From positions 558,001-622,000 of the forward strand of contig NZ_CP188040.1 of the NCBI RefSeq assembly GCF_049943125.1: a DNA stretch of 64,000 nucleotides, written 5' to 3'. This document shows positions 34,545 through 44,078 of the stretch, piece after piece. Every line of letters starts with the position of its first letter. The stretch's first letter is position 1. Made by a program: the position numbers and the translations under genes. Below the pieces are notes generated by a model, which did no database searches, was not told where the DNA came from, and saw only the letters and a program-made list of their open reading frames with translations. This stretch comes from JAEXZL01 sp049943125 (GTDB lineage Bacteria > Bacillota > Clostridia > Clostridiales > Clostridiaceae).

Positions 34545-35372
34545 TTATATTAAATTTACGATATGCACTGTAAAGTACAGTAGCTCATCCTCATTCATTT
34601 CAAAATTCAGCTTACTCTTTGAATAATCCTTAATTTTTAAAGCACATTCATAGGCATCGGAATAGGCATGCTTGTAATAATTGAATAAATAAGTATTTTT
34701 ACTTTTTGAAGCTTCCTTTTTAGCTGCCTTCCTCACATAATATCTTATATGGGTAGCTAAACGCCTGAATTTTTCACTTTCTTTATTTAATGCTATCCTG
34801 TGGTGTCCCTGAATAATATTTAGTATGTCATTTACTGCTTCAGCTTCTAAAACTGCTAAATTTCTTTCACCCTCGCTATAGGTTACATTGATAAAATGAA
34901 GAGTTATAAAGCCGCCCTCATCCTGGCTTAAATTAATATTTAAAGCTTGATTAATAATATCAATGCAGCGAGCAGCAACTTGAAACTCCTTAGTATACAA
35001 GGTTTTTAAATCCCAAAGAAGAGGATTTTTTATAGTACTATTTTCATAATATCTTTTAATTGAATAGTATAGATGATCTATCATAGCCAGTCTGCTGGTG
35101 CTTAGAAAGGTTACAGCTAACTCCTTGCTGGCATAATTTATAGCATTATTTATAGCTTGAAATATCTCCGGGCTGATATTTTTAAATATTTCTTCATAGC
35201 TTCCAGCCTGGATATCCTTATCTAATATAAATTGCTCTTCGATAGCCTCATCAGTAATCAAATCTCCTACTTTCTTCCTAAAAGCAATTCCTGAGCCTGT
35301 TACTATCTTTTTTATCCCTTTTGATTCTACTAAAGCTACATTGTTATTATATATTTTCCTGATAGTAAACAA
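34545..35372 (-). CDS. BglG/LicT-family transcription antiterminator
   Basis: The start is placed at a TTG at 35372, preceded by GAGAGGTGG; the longer frame to 35450 adds residues foreign to the family. The 275-residue protein begins MFTIRKIYNNNVALVE (CAT RNA-binding domain, residues 1-55), then two PTS regulation domains with the phosphorylatable histidines in DHLYYSIKR, the GFITLHFIN segment, RLATHIRYYVRK and YFTVHIVNL near the C-terminus. Such proteins bind their RAT when the cognate sugar is present. The RAT begins four bases after this gene ends, so control of the glucose-type permease downstream is clear. Confidence 0.92.
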   Translation of the reverse strand: MFTIRKIYNNNVALVESKGIKKIVTGSGIAFRKKVGDLITDEAIEEQFILDKDIQAGSYEEIFKNISPEIFQAINNAINYASKELAVTFLSTSRLAMIDHLYYSIKRYYENSTIKNPLLWDLKTLYTKEFQVAARCIDIINQALNINLSQDEGGFITLHFINVTYSEGERNLAVLEAEAVNDILNIIQGHHRIALNKESEKFRRLATHIRYYVRKAAKKEASKSKNTYLFNYYKHAYSDAYECALKIKDYSKSKLNFEMNEDELLYFTVHIVNLI

Positions 35373-35650
35373 TACAAAACCACCTCTCTTTTTGAAACAA
35401 TTACCACAGAGCTTGTACATTAATTTGAGGTAGCATTCATAAAATATCATTTTATAGAAACTCTTCTAGAGTTTGTATTAGCTAACAATAATTTCAATAT
35501 ATTTTATTTTAAAAATAATTTAACTATTTATATGATAAAATACAAAGACTTAAAAGTCAATACATAGCATTATATGATTAACATTTATAAAATATTAATA
35601 ATATAATGCTATATTGATTTTTCTAGAAAAAAATGTTATATTCCTTAATG

Positions 35651-35664
35651 GGTGTATATACACC
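35651..35664 (+). promoter_or_regulatory. 14-bp palindrome upstream of the PTS_EIIC_2 gene
   Basis: GGTGTATATACACC is a perfect palindrome 35 bases before the preferred GTG start and after AT-rich promoter-like DNA (AATATAAT near 35600). It resembles a repressor operator. It would lie within coding sequence if translation began at the ATG at 35633. Confidence 0.45.
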
Positions 35665-35698
35665 TGTAAATACATTTTTAAAGGGGATGCTTTTCGTC

Positions 35699-36763
35699 GT
35701 GAGCAATTATAATATTTTAGAATTCTTAAAAAGAAAAAACATAAGCTTTTCAGCGAAACGCTATGGCATAGATGCTATGGGTGCCATGGCCCAAGGCCTA
35801 TTTGCTTCTCTCCTTATTGGCACCATAATGTCAACCCTAGGAGAACAGCTGAATATTCCTTACTTAGTGACGGTGGGAGGCTTTGCTAAAGCAGTTTCAG
35901 GCCCAGCCATGGCAATATCTATAGGATATGCTCTTCAGGCTCCTCAGCTTGTACTTTTTTCACTGGCTGCTGTAGGTAGCGCTGCAAATTCCTTAGGTGG
36001 GGCCGGTGGTCCTTTAGCCGTGCTTATAGTTTCAATATTTGCTGCGGAGTTTGGAAAGGCTGTCTCCAAGGAGACAAGGGTAGACATCTTGGTCACACCC
36101 TTTGTTACTATTTTTATAGGAGTGCTGCTCTCCAGCTTATGGGCTCCCTCCATAGGCAGTGCAGCCAATGCTGTAGGAAGTGTCATCATGTGGGCCACAG
36201 AGCTACAACCCTTCCTTATGGGTATCCTGGTTTCTACAATCGTGGGGATCGCCTTGACCCTCCCCATAAGTAGCGCGGCCATCTGCGCAGCCTTAGGCTT
36301 AACCGGCCTCGCTGGTGGTGCTGCCGTTGCTGGCTGCTGTGCTCAAATGGTAGGCTTTGCTTTTATGAGCTATAGAGAAAATAAGATTGGCGGCCTTGTT
36401 TCTCAAGGAATAGGTACAAGCATGCTGCAAATGGGTAACATAGTTAAGAACCCTAGGATATGGATACCTCCTACCCTAGTATCAGCTATCACCGGTCCCA
36501 TAGCTACCTGTATATTTAAGCTTGAGATGAATGGGGCTGCCATCGCTTCTGGCATGGGCACCTGCGGCTTTGTTGGCCAAATAGGTGTGTACACTGGCTG
36601 GTTAAATGGTATATCTGCCGGCACCAAAGCATCCATAACCTCTATGGACTGGATAGGTCTAATACTTATAAGCTTTGTTCTTCCAGCTATACTTACACCT
36701 ATCATAGGAAACCTCTTCAGAAAAATACAATGGATCAAAGAAGGCGATTTAAAATTAGAATAG
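35699..36763 (+). CDS. PTS_EIIC_2-family sugar permease
   Basis: I prefer the GTG at 35699 (AAAGGGG upstream, protein beginning SNYNILEFLKRKN as in the family) over an ATG at 35633 that has no ribosome site. The 354-residue membrane protein has about nine to ten hydrophobic segments rich in Gly and Ala, with GIDAMGAMAQGLFASLLIGTI and GSAANSLGGAGGPLAVLI. It matches the stand-alone EIIC_2 family (PF13303), permeases without EIIA/EIIB domains whose mechanism and substrates are poorly known. It is transcribed alone and ends at a bidirectional terminator shared with lacZ. Confidence 0.8.
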   Translation: MSNYNILEFLKRKNISFSAKRYGIDAMGAMAQGLFASLLIGTIMSTLGEQLNIPYLVTVGGFAKAVSGPAMAISIGYALQAPQLVLFSLAAVGSAANSLGGAGGPLAVLIVSIFAAEFGKAVSKETRVDILVTPFVTIFIGVLLSSLWAPSIGSAANAVGSVIMWATELQPFLMGILVSTIVGIALTLPISSAAICAALGLTGLAGGAAVAGCCAQMVGFAFMSYRENKIGGLVSQGIGTSMLQMGNIVKNPRIWIPPTLVSAITGPIATCIFKLEMNGAAIASGMGTCGFVGQIGVYTGWLNGISAGTKASITSMDWIGLILISFVLPAILTPIIGNLFRKIQWIKEGDLKLE

Positions 36764-36807
36764 AAAAAACCTCTCAGTATAGCGAAAAAATGCTGAGAGG
36801 TTTTTTA
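36764..36807. terminator. Bidirectional terminator between PTS permease and lacZ
   Basis: AAAAAACCTCTCAG (36764-36777) pairs perfectly with CTGAGAGGTTTTTT (36793-36806); both strands end in T-runs. Confidence 0.92.
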
Positions 36808-36813
36808 ACTTAC

Positions 36814-39800
36814 TTAACTAATAAAGGTCAGCTCAAAGGTAAGCTCCCTCTTTTCCGATGCCTTTAGAAGGAATTCTTCATGAGTCTGGGCTCCCCAGCT
36901 ATTGTCTCCTCCCACTCCCATCTGCTTATCAGCTATCCTTACTACAGTCTCATAAGCTGTAGGAAGCTCAAAAGCATGGGCTGCATTTTCAATCACATGG
37001 GGAGTGTAAGGAAGAGCGTTTAAGCTCTTTTTATCCATATTAATTTCTATACCAATGCCTTCATTATCAGTAATTCTGGCTTTCCTTACCTCTGTGTGAT
37101 TTCCACACTCCTGAGGTAGTATATAAGGAGTGAAATTATCCTTGACTTTATTTTCATAAACTCCAAGCTTATAGCCTCTGTTTCTATCCCAATAATTTTC
37201 CTCCGGCCCCTTACCATACCACCAAAGATTATCATACTCTCCTGGGAGCTTAAACATCACACCAAACTCTGGCATTTCAGGCAGTCCTTCATTCCCCTCT
37301 GTGGCCATGGTGATTACCAGTCTTCCATCTCCATACACCTTATACAATACAGTACAAACTTCAATTTCTTCAGCTCCATAAGGGGCTGTATACTTATATA
37401 TTATTTCTGCATGATCTCCTATATCCTCTGCACTAGTTAGCTGTCCTATGGAATACATGCTTATGATCTTCCATGGACTTAATCTATAGGGCATTCTGTT
37501 TCCATAGTCATTTTCTATAGGTGCTCTCCAGAAATTAGGCTTCACTGCATCCAAGATAAACTCTTTACCCATGGCCTCATAAGAAATCATGCCACCTCTG
37601 CTCTTAGAAAATAGAGCTAGGAAATCTTTACCCTTTACCCCTATATTAGAATGACCCTCTATCAGCTCAAAAGAGAGCTTTTTCTCTACAGCTTCCTTGT
37701 GCACCGCTTCAATAACATACTCTCCAAAGGCTACCTCATGCCCCTTCTCTGCCCATGGATAATCTTCCTTGAGCTTAAGAGAGGCTACTATTGAGAATTC
37801 TCTTTTCGTATCTGCTTCTATAAAACCTTCAGGAATAGGGTAAACTCCTTCTTCTCCAGGATTAACTGAAAGGTCAAAGGTTATTCTCTTTACTTCTATT
37901 CCTTCTCTATATAGAATTAATTCTCCTAGATATTTGAATGTATTAGTAAATAAGCTTCTATTCTTAAGGACTAACTTATCCTTCGATACCTGCAGTACAA
38001 AATCCTGATAATTATATTTCACCTCAGGAAGCTTAGGAGAAGTGGTTCTATCAGCAAAGACTATACCATTCCCACAGAAATCATAGTCAGTAGGTCTGTC
38101 CAAGAAATCCCCACCATAAGCTAGATACCTTTCTCCATTGACATTTCTGTGATAGATAGCTTGGTCTATGAAATCCCAAATAAAGCCACCTTGATATAAG
38201 GGTTCTTCATAAGCTAGTTCAGTATACTTATAATGAGCTCCCAGGGAATTTCCCATGGCATGAGCATATTCAACGCTTATATATGGTTTATCATTATGCT
38301 CCTTTAAGAACCTCCTTATGTCATCCACATGAATATACATCTGAGACTCCATGTCACTGGTATCATTATACCTTCTATCAAAGCATACCCCTTCATAATG
38401 AACCAATCTGCTGTCATCAGCTTCCTTAAAGAATTTACTCATCTCATAAAAATTCTTTCCTCCATAGGATTCATTACCACAGGACCAAATCAGTATAGCT
38501 GGGTGATTTTTATCCCTTTGAAACATGGAATTTGCTCTATCTAGAATTGCTGGAAGCCACTCCTCTTTACCACCAGGGATTACATTTTCCTCTGTGATCA
38601 CTCCCGCATAAGCAGCCCAGGTGCCATGAGTTTCAATATTTGCTTCATCAATCATATAAAGTCCATACTCGTCACATAAATCATAAAAATATGATTGATT
38701 TGGGTAATGGGAGGTTCTTACAGCATTAATATTATTTTTTTTCATGGTCAGCACATCCCAGAGCATATCCTCCTTGGTAATAGCCCTACCTCTTTCTGCA
38801 CTGAATTCATGCCTATTAACTCCTTTAAATACAATCCTTTTGCCGTTTAAGTGCATAATATTATTCTTCATTTCAAAGCGCCTGCAGCCAAATTTCTGTA
38901 TAACCGTTTCTTGATGGTTATTTCCTCTATCTAGAACGCTTATTTTTAAAGTATAAAGATAAGGATCTTCACTACTCCATAGTCTTGGATTATCAAGCTC
39001 TATATAAAACCTTCCAGATATAGCTTCCCTCTGAAAATTCTTAATCTCATTTCCCTCTTTATCAAATATGCTGATATGAAATTGTCCTTCATCACCCAAC
39101 AGCTTTACATTAATTTCCATATTGCACTTAGCAAACTTCTCATCTAATGAAGGCTTAACAAAAATATCTGAAATATGTACCTTAGGAATGCTATAGATAT
39201 AAACATCTCTAAATATTCCTGAGAATCTCCAAAAATCCTGATCCTCCAGCCAGCTTGCAGCACTCCACTTAAAAACCTGTACGGCAATCTTATTTTTTCC
39301 TGCTCTCACTGCATGAGATATCTCAAATTCCGAAGGAGTGAAGGTATCTGTACTATAGCCTATAAATTCCCCGTTTATCCAAAGTGAAAAGGCACTTTCT
39401 ACCCCCTGGAAGGATATAAACAGTCTCTCCTTAAGCTGTTCTTCATTTAAATCCATATATTTTATATAGCTTGCTACAGGATTAAATTCTTCCGGTGCTC
39501 TCCCCTGAGGTACTTGTTCTCGTCCATCCCAAGGATACATTACATTAACATATTGAGGTTTATCGTAGCCCTGTAGCTGAATGTGACCAGGAACCTCTAT
39601 ATCCTCCCATAAGGAACAATCAAAATCCTCCCTCTCAAAGCTTCTTATCCTTGCTTCATAATATGCAGCATAGGAAAACTTCCAGCTTCCATTAAGAGAT
39701 ATTTGAAAATTATCTTTTCCTTCCTCATCCCGAAAATATTTATGATCAGAATGGGCTTCTAATCTATTAATATTAATCTTTTCCGGGTCGTGGAGCCACT

Positions 39801-39816
39801 TATAATTAAATTCCAT
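36814..39816 (-). CDS. lacZ: Beta-galactosidase, GH2 (LacZ type)
   Basis: The 1000-residue cytoplasmic enzyme has the LacZ domain order: jelly-roll (about 40-210), two immunoglobulin-like domains around a TIM barrel, and the Bgal_small_N domain at the C-terminus (about 730-1000). Acid/base Glu449 stands in WSCGNES and nucleophile Glu516 in ISVEYAHAMGNS. It splits lactose or other beta-galactosides. No lactose permease adjoins it, though a PTS_EIIC_2 permease converges on it. It has its own good promoter and TAGGAGGAG ribosome site. Confidence 0.96.
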   Translation of the reverse strand: MEFNYKWLHDPEKININRLEAHSDHKYFRDEEGKDNFQISLNGSWKFSYAAYYEARIRSFEREDFDCSLWEDIEVPGHIQLQGYDKPQYVNVMYPWDGREQVPQGRAPEEFNPVASYIKYMDLNEEQLKERLFISFQGVESAFSLWINGEFIGYSTDTFTPSEFEISHAVRAGKNKIAVQVFKWSAASWLEDQDFWRFSGIFRDVYIYSIPKVHISDIFVKPSLDEKFAKCNMEINVKLLGDEGQFHISIFDKEGNEIKNFQREAISGRFYIELDNPRLWSSEDPYLYTLKISVLDRGNNHQETVIQKFGCRRFEMKNNIMHLNGKRIVFKGVNRHEFSAERGRAITKEDMLWDVLTMKKNNINAVRTSHYPNQSYFYDLCDEYGLYMIDEANIETHGTWAAYAGVITEENVIPGGKEEWLPAILDRANSMFQRDKNHPAILIWSCGNESYGGKNFYEMSKFFKEADDSRLVHYEGVCFDRRYNDTSDMESQMYIHVDDIRRFLKEHNDKPYISVEYAHAMGNSLGAHYKYTELAYEEPLYQGGFIWDFIDQAIYHRNVNGERYLAYGGDFLDRPTDYDFCGNGIVFADRTTSPKLPEVKYNYQDFVLQVSKDKLVLKNRSLFTNTFKYLGELILYREGIEVKRITFDLSVNPGEEGVYPIPEGFIEADTKREFSIVASLKLKEDYPWAEKGHEVAFGEYVIEAVHKEAVEKKLSFELIEGHSNIGVKGKDFLALFSKSRGGMISYEAMGKEFILDAVKPNFWRAPIENDYGNRMPYRLSPWKIISMYSIGQLTSAEDIGDHAEIIYKYTAPYGAEEIEVCTVLYKVYGDGRLVITMATEGNEGLPEMPEFGVMFKLPGEYDNLWWYGKGPEENYWDRNRGYKLGVYENKVKDNFTPYILPQECGNHTEVRKARITDNEGIGIEINMDKKSLNALPYTPHVIENAAHAFELPTAYETVVRIADKQMGVGGDNSWGAQTHEEFLLKASEKRELTFELTFIS

Positions 39817-39941
39817 TTATACTCCTCCTATTCTAAATAGGTTCTCCCATGATGGGTTAGCCTAATAAAAAACTTTTATTACTGAGCTTGTCCGATAACT
39901 TAAGAAAACCTTTTCCTTAAAGCTAATGAACATTTAATGTC

Positions 39942-39970
39942 ATACTAACAACTTATGGTATTTATGTCAA
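39942..39970 (-). promoter_or_regulatory. Promoter of lacZ
   Basis: On the minus strand TTGACA (39965-39970) and TAGTAT (39942-39947) are separated by exactly 17 bases, about 126 bases before the gene. Downstream, an imperfect palindrome TTAAGGAAAAGGTTTTCTTAA (about 39899-39920) may be an operator. Confidence 0.7.
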
Positions 39971-39985
39971 TATAACTTAAAGCTT

Positions 39986-40021
39986 TAAAAGCTGATAATC
40001 CCCTTGGACTATCAGCTTTAT
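39986..40021 (-). terminator. Terminator of the lipoprotein gene
   Basis: AAAGCTGATAATCC (39988-40001) pairs with GGACTATCAGCTTT (40006-40019) with one mismatch. Confidence 0.7.
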
Positions 40022-40026
40022 TATAA

Positions 40027-40626
40027 CTAAAAACTATCCTTCATATTTTCAATTGTAGAAATAACTCCTCCAAAGATTCCATCTAGTAACTCATCAGTAA
40101 TATTAATTTTCCACTTATCCTCTTCTTTTGTAAGCTCTATATCCACTGTATTAGTAACTAAACTTCTTTCCTCCTGAGACATACTCTCAGTGAAAGCCTC
40201 CATAGCCTTTTCGTTCATTTCCTCTTCCTCTAGACCAGAAAAGGCTAAGGTAAACATCTGAAGAAACACCTCTCCCAATACCTCAGACATATCTATATTA
40301 GTTATTTCAGCTTGTACTACTGCTGAGGCTTTTTCCTCTTCAAAGGAAAGAATCTTATATTCAAGCTCCTTAAACAATAAAGCAGCCAGCTCCTCTAATT
40401 CTTTCATATCTTGAGAATCTAGTCCTTCTAATTCCCCTATTTCCACCTCACCAGCTGCATCCATAAGCTCCTCATAATTTATATACTCAGAGGCCTTTAT
40501 ATAATCTCCTTCCTTTAAGGCAGCTAGGGTGATTTTTACTACCTCATCTGGACTCTTCTCTTTACTACAGCCTGTTATTCCAAAAATCATAAAGACTGAA
40601 AGAAATGCAGCAATAAATTTTCTCAT
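40027..40626 (-). CDS. Unknown lipoprotein
   Basis: The start is the ATG at 40626 after GAGGAGG; the in-frame TTG at 40641 overlaps that site. The 199-residue product has a lipobox ending FGITGC (Cys about residue 20) and then a acidic domain beginning SPDEVVKITLAALKEGDYIKASEYI, the opening helix typical of DUF4878/DUF5105-like secreted lipoproteins, followed by strands such as ASAVVQAEITNIDM and EDKWKIN. It should sit on the outer face of the membrane. No function known. Transcribed alone between two sugar genes. Confidence 0.75.
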   Translation of the reverse strand: MRKFIAAFLSVFMIFGITGCSKEKSPDEVVKITLAALKEGDYIKASEYINYEELMDAAGEVEIGELEGLDSQDMKELEELAALLFKELEYKILSFEEEKASAVVQAEITNIDMSEVLGEVFLQMFTLAFSGLEEEEMNEKAMEAFTESMSQEERSLVTNTVDIELTKEEDKWKINITDELLDGIFGGVISTIENMKDSF

Positions 40627-40733
40627 TATAATCCTCCTCAATGCATCATAGCTATAGCGTAAAGCTGCCTATTAATTGATATCTTATATTTATTATATAT
40701 TTTAACACTTTCAGTTTTAGTATAAAATCAGAA

Positions 40734-40765
40734 AAGACACGGATAGTTTATCCGTGTCTTATAAT
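40734..40765 (-). terminator. Terminator of the EIIBC gene
   Basis: AAGACACGGATA pairs perfectly with TATCCGTGTCTT over a three-base loop; TTTT follows on the minus strand. Confidence 0.9.
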
Positions 40766-40789
40766 ATATTTGAATGTTATAAGCTAATT

Positions 40790-42205
40790 CTATACGTTAG
40801 CAACATCCTCATTTTTTATGAACAGCATAGTTATGATGAAACCTGCAATATAAGCTATAAGTAAACCTAATAAGAAGTTAATCATCATACCGCCAGTCTT
40901 CATAAGGAAGGTTGCAACTACTCCTGATGGACCCCAAGCTGTAGCCATAACCTTAGTAAGCATTACATAAGCTCCACCAAAGCCTGCTCCTAAGCCTGCA
41001 GTAACAAAAGGCTTACCTAAAGGAAGTGTAACTCCGTATATAAGTGGCTCACCAACACCTAATATACCAGCTGGAAGGGCACCTACGATAACCTTCTGCA
41101 TTCTTTCATTTCTAACCTTTCTAGCCTTAAGGAATATAGCAATAGCTGCACCAACTTGTCCAGCACCAGCCATAGCAAGAACTGGGAATAAAGTAACTCC
41201 ACCTAAGGTTTCAAGCTGGATTGCATATATTGGTATAAGACCATGATGAAGACCTAAAAGTACCATTGGAAGGAATGCAGCTGAAAGTACATATCCAGAA
41301 ATAACTGATACTATAGCATTATCAGAGTTTATTAGTACTGATAAAGCATCAACAAGCACATCGGATAAGAAGCCAGTAACAGGCATTATTACAAGAACAA
41401 GTACCACTGCTACAATTAAAAGAGTAACTAAAGGAGTTACTATTAAATCTAAAACATCTGGCACTATCTTACGAACCTTCTTCTCAACTACAGAAAGAAT
41501 CCATACACCAACGATAACACCAATGATTCCACCCTTACCAGTAGTTAATATAGCATTAAGTGGATTTTCCGCATTAAGTCCTAATACTGTAGAAATAGTA
41601 TTGATCTGAGCTCCTATAGTCATAGCTCCAACCATACCACCAAGAGCAGGAGTTGCGCCAAAGCTTCTTGCTGCATTTACACCTGTATATATTGCGAAGT
41701 ATCCTAAGAAGGCATTTCCTATAAGTGAGAACATTGTTTGAAGGAGGAATATAAATCCTGTTCCTGATGCAATAGCCTCAGGAGCTAACTGTCCTACAAG
41801 CTGAGCTAGTCCATTAAATAAACCAGCTGCTATGATAGCAGGTATCATTGGAATGAATATGTCAGCTATCATCTTAAGAGCTCTCTTTACTGGACCTTGC
41901 TTCTGTCCAGCCTTCATAGCTTCCTTATTTTCCTTCCAATCGCTTACGGAGCCGCCTTGAACTCCAGCATCAACTATGAATAAATCAGTAACCTTTTTTG
42001 CCTTTCCAGGGCCTAATACTACCTGTAGAGTTTCATCCTCTACAACTCCTAAAACGCCTTCAGTAGCCTTAAGCTCCTGCATCTTAACCTTAGATTTATC
42101 CTTTAAGGTAATTCTAAGACGAGTCATGCAGTTAACTGCAGCCACTACATTATCCTTACCCCCAACTAACTCGAGGATTCTTTTGGATAATTCTTGATTT
42201 GTCAT
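40790..42205 (-). CDS. PTS EIIBC permease of the MurNAc/sucrose/beta-glucoside type
   Basis: The 471-residue protein has an N-terminal EIIB domain (1-85) with phosphorylated Cys26 in NCMTRLRITL and LQVVLGPGKAKKV, then an EIIC domain from about residue 105 (MIADIFIPMIPAIIAAGLFNG, with ALGGMVGAMTIG and GVGEPLIYGVTLPLGKPF). No EIIA domain is present. The GPGKA ending of the EIIB domain is similar to MurP (N-acetylmuramic acid), which would suit wall recycling, but sucrose- or trehalose-type substrates remain possible. It stands alone; GGAGGTG ribosome site. Confidence 0.82.
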   Translation of the reverse strand: MTNQELSKRILELVGGKDNVVAAVNCMTRLRITLKDKSKVKMQELKATEGVLGVVEDETLQVVLGPGKAKKVTDLFIVDAGVQGGSVSDWKENKEAMKAGQKQGPVKRALKMIADIFIPMIPAIIAAGLFNGLAQLVGQLAPEAIASGTGFIFLLQTMFSLIGNAFLGYFAIYTGVNAARSFGATPALGGMVGAMTIGAQINTISTVLGLNAENPLNAILTTGKGGIIGVIVGVWILSVVEKKVRKIVPDVLDLIVTPLVTLLIVAVVLVLVIMPVTGFLSDVLVDALSVLINSDNAIVSVISGYVLSAAFLPMVLLGLHHGLIPIYAIQLETLGGVTLFPVLAMAGAGQVGAAIAIFLKARKVRNERMQKVIVGALPAGILGVGEPLIYGVTLPLGKPFVTAGLGAGFGGAYVMLTKVMATAWGPSGVVATFLMKTGGMMINFLLGLLIAYIAGFIITMLFIKNEDVANV

Positions 42206-42829
42206 TATAGCACCTCCGGTATTATGAATGTTAAATGATTACATTGTTTGATATAAAATTTCAGTTTTAAACCAAAATTTCTGTATCGTTATTTCAATCT
42301 TAACACAAAATTCACTGTTTTCCAATATTAATTTTCATTAATAATAAATATTTTTTTTGAGTAGTGTATAAATAATAAATCTGCAAAATCAAGGTAATTA
42401 TATGATTCTTTTCTATCTAAATAATAAAAGGACTCTTTGTAATTAAATAATTATTGAATAACTATTATATTCACCACTTTTCTTATAACTTTATAGTTAA
42501 TATGTATTATAGTTATCATAGATATATAACCCTTATAATAGTCAAACATACTTTTCTCCTACCATTTCTCAAGGAAAACCTTAACTTTTGTAACAGTTTA
42601 CATGTAAAATATTCCATAAATTAATAAACAAGAAAATATCTAATGTAGATTTATTTTCCATATAAAAATGTGATAGAATGATATATGTAGTTTATACCAG
42701 TAAATTTGTGTTAATTGTATATCATAATGTTTGAATTTTACCACAGATAAATAGGTATAATGCTGCGTGGATTGTAAGTTACAAAAGTGGACAAGCAAAT
42801 TTATTATTCCATTGAACAGGAGGATGTTT
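42206..42829. other. Long divergent intergenic region
   Basis: This 624-base AT-rich region separates the EIIBC gene from serC. Near the EIIBC gene the octamer AAAATTTC occurs twice in direct orientation (42255-42262 and 42274-42281), a possible operator. On the serC side TATAAT stands at about 42757-42762. I saw no T-box, riboswitch or RNA gene; short frames here have no ribosome site. Confidence 0.4.
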
Positions 42830-43912
42830 ATGAGTAGAGTGTACAATTTTTCCGCAGGACCAGCTGTTTTACCTGAGGAAGTATTAAAAGAAGCTGCTGA
42901 GGAAATGCTGGACTATAAAGGTTCTGGCATGTCAGTTATGGAAATGAGCCATAGGTCTAAGGTTTATGACACCATAATCAAAGAGGCAGAGCAGGATTTA
43001 AGAGATTTAATGAATATACCTGACAATTATAAGGTACTTTTCCTTCAAGGAGGTGCTTCCCAGCAATTTGCAGCTATACCAATGAATCTTATGAAAAATG
43101 GTGTTGCTGACTATATAGTTACAGGTCAATGGGCAAAGAAGGCTTATCAAGAAGCTAAAATGTATGGAAAGGCTAATGCAATAGCTTCCAGTGCTGATAA
43201 AACCTTCTCATATATTCCTGATTGCAGCGATCTTCCTATAAGTGAAGATGCCGATTATGTTTATATCTGTGAAAACAACACAATATACGGAACAAAATTC
43301 CATACCCTACCAAACACCAAGGGTAAAACATTAATATCTGATGTGTCCTCCTGCTTCTTATCTGAACCAATGGATGTATCCAAGTATGGTGTTATATACG
43401 GAGGAGTTCAGAAGAACATAGGACCTGCTGGAGTTGTAATCGTAATTATAAGAGAGGATTTAATCACTGAAGAGGTATTACCAGGTACCCCAACAATGCT
43501 AAAATACAAAATTCACTCTGATGCTGAATCTCTTTACAACACTCCACCTACTTATGGAATTTATATCTGTGGCAAGGTATTTAAGTGGCTCAAGAAGCTA
43601 GGTGGCCTTGAGGCAATGAAGGAAATCAATGAGAAGAAGGCTGCTATATTATATGATTTCTTAGATCAAAGCAAGCTCTTTAAGGGCACAGTACGCAAGG
43701 AAGACCGTTCTCTTATGAATGTTCCTTTCATAACTGGAAACGAAGAGCTAGATGCGAAATTTGTAAAGGAAGCAAAGGCTGCAGGCTTTGAAAACCTAAA
43801 AGGTCATAGAAGCGTTGGCGGCATGCGTGCAAGCATATACAATGCCATGCCAACTGAGGGAGTCCAGGCTTTAGTAGACTTCATGAAGAAGTTCGAAGAG
43901 GACAATCTATAA
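42830..43912 (+). CDS. serC: Phosphoserine aminotransferase
   Basis: The start is the ATG at 42830, preceded by AGGAGG; a longer frame from 42767 is unsupported. The 360-residue PLP enzyme opens with MSRVYNFSAGPAVLPEEVL, has FLQGGASQQFAAIPMNL and GGVQKNIGPAGV (PLP lysine near residue 195), and ends with HRSVGGMRASIYNAMP. It converts 3-phosphohydroxypyruvate and glutamate to phosphoserine in serine synthesis. The usual partner serA is not in the window. Single gene with its own terminator. Confidence 0.96.
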   Translation: MSRVYNFSAGPAVLPEEVLKEAAEEMLDYKGSGMSVMEMSHRSKVYDTIIKEAEQDLRDLMNIPDNYKVLFLQGGASQQFAAIPMNLMKNGVADYIVTGQWAKKAYQEAKMYGKANAIASSADKTFSYIPDCSDLPISEDADYVYICENNTIYGTKFHTLPNTKGKTLISDVSSCFLSEPMDVSKYGVIYGGVQKNIGPAGVVIVIIREDLITEEVLPGTPTMLKYKIHSDAESLYNTPPTYGIYICGKVFKWLKKLGGLEAMKEINEKKAAILYDFLDQSKLFKGTVRKEDRSLMNVPFITGNEELDAKFVKEAKAAGFENLKGHRSVGGMRASIYNAMPTEGVQALVDFMKKFEEDNL

Positions 43913-43928
43913 AATAAATGCATTCCAA

Positions 43929-43960
43929 TAAATCCTGGGGTTATTCCTCAGGATTTACTT
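43929..43960 (+). terminator. Terminator of serC
   Basis: TAAATCCTGGGG pairs with CCTCAGGATTTA over a short loop; a T-rich but broken tail follows. Confidence 0.65.
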
Positions 43961-44078
43961 ATATTTTATTTTTATATTAAACCTATTACCATTGTTTTTT
44001 AAATATACTTTCATTAAGGATACATTTTTATTCTATAATTAAGTTAGAAAATTCTATAGTTACGTTAGGAGTAGAACA

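Noticed and set aside
42640..42846. A 68-codon minus-strand frame upstream of serC.
   Set aside because: It overlaps the serC start, lacks a ribosome site and has an aromatic-rich composition typical of non-coding AT-rich DNA.
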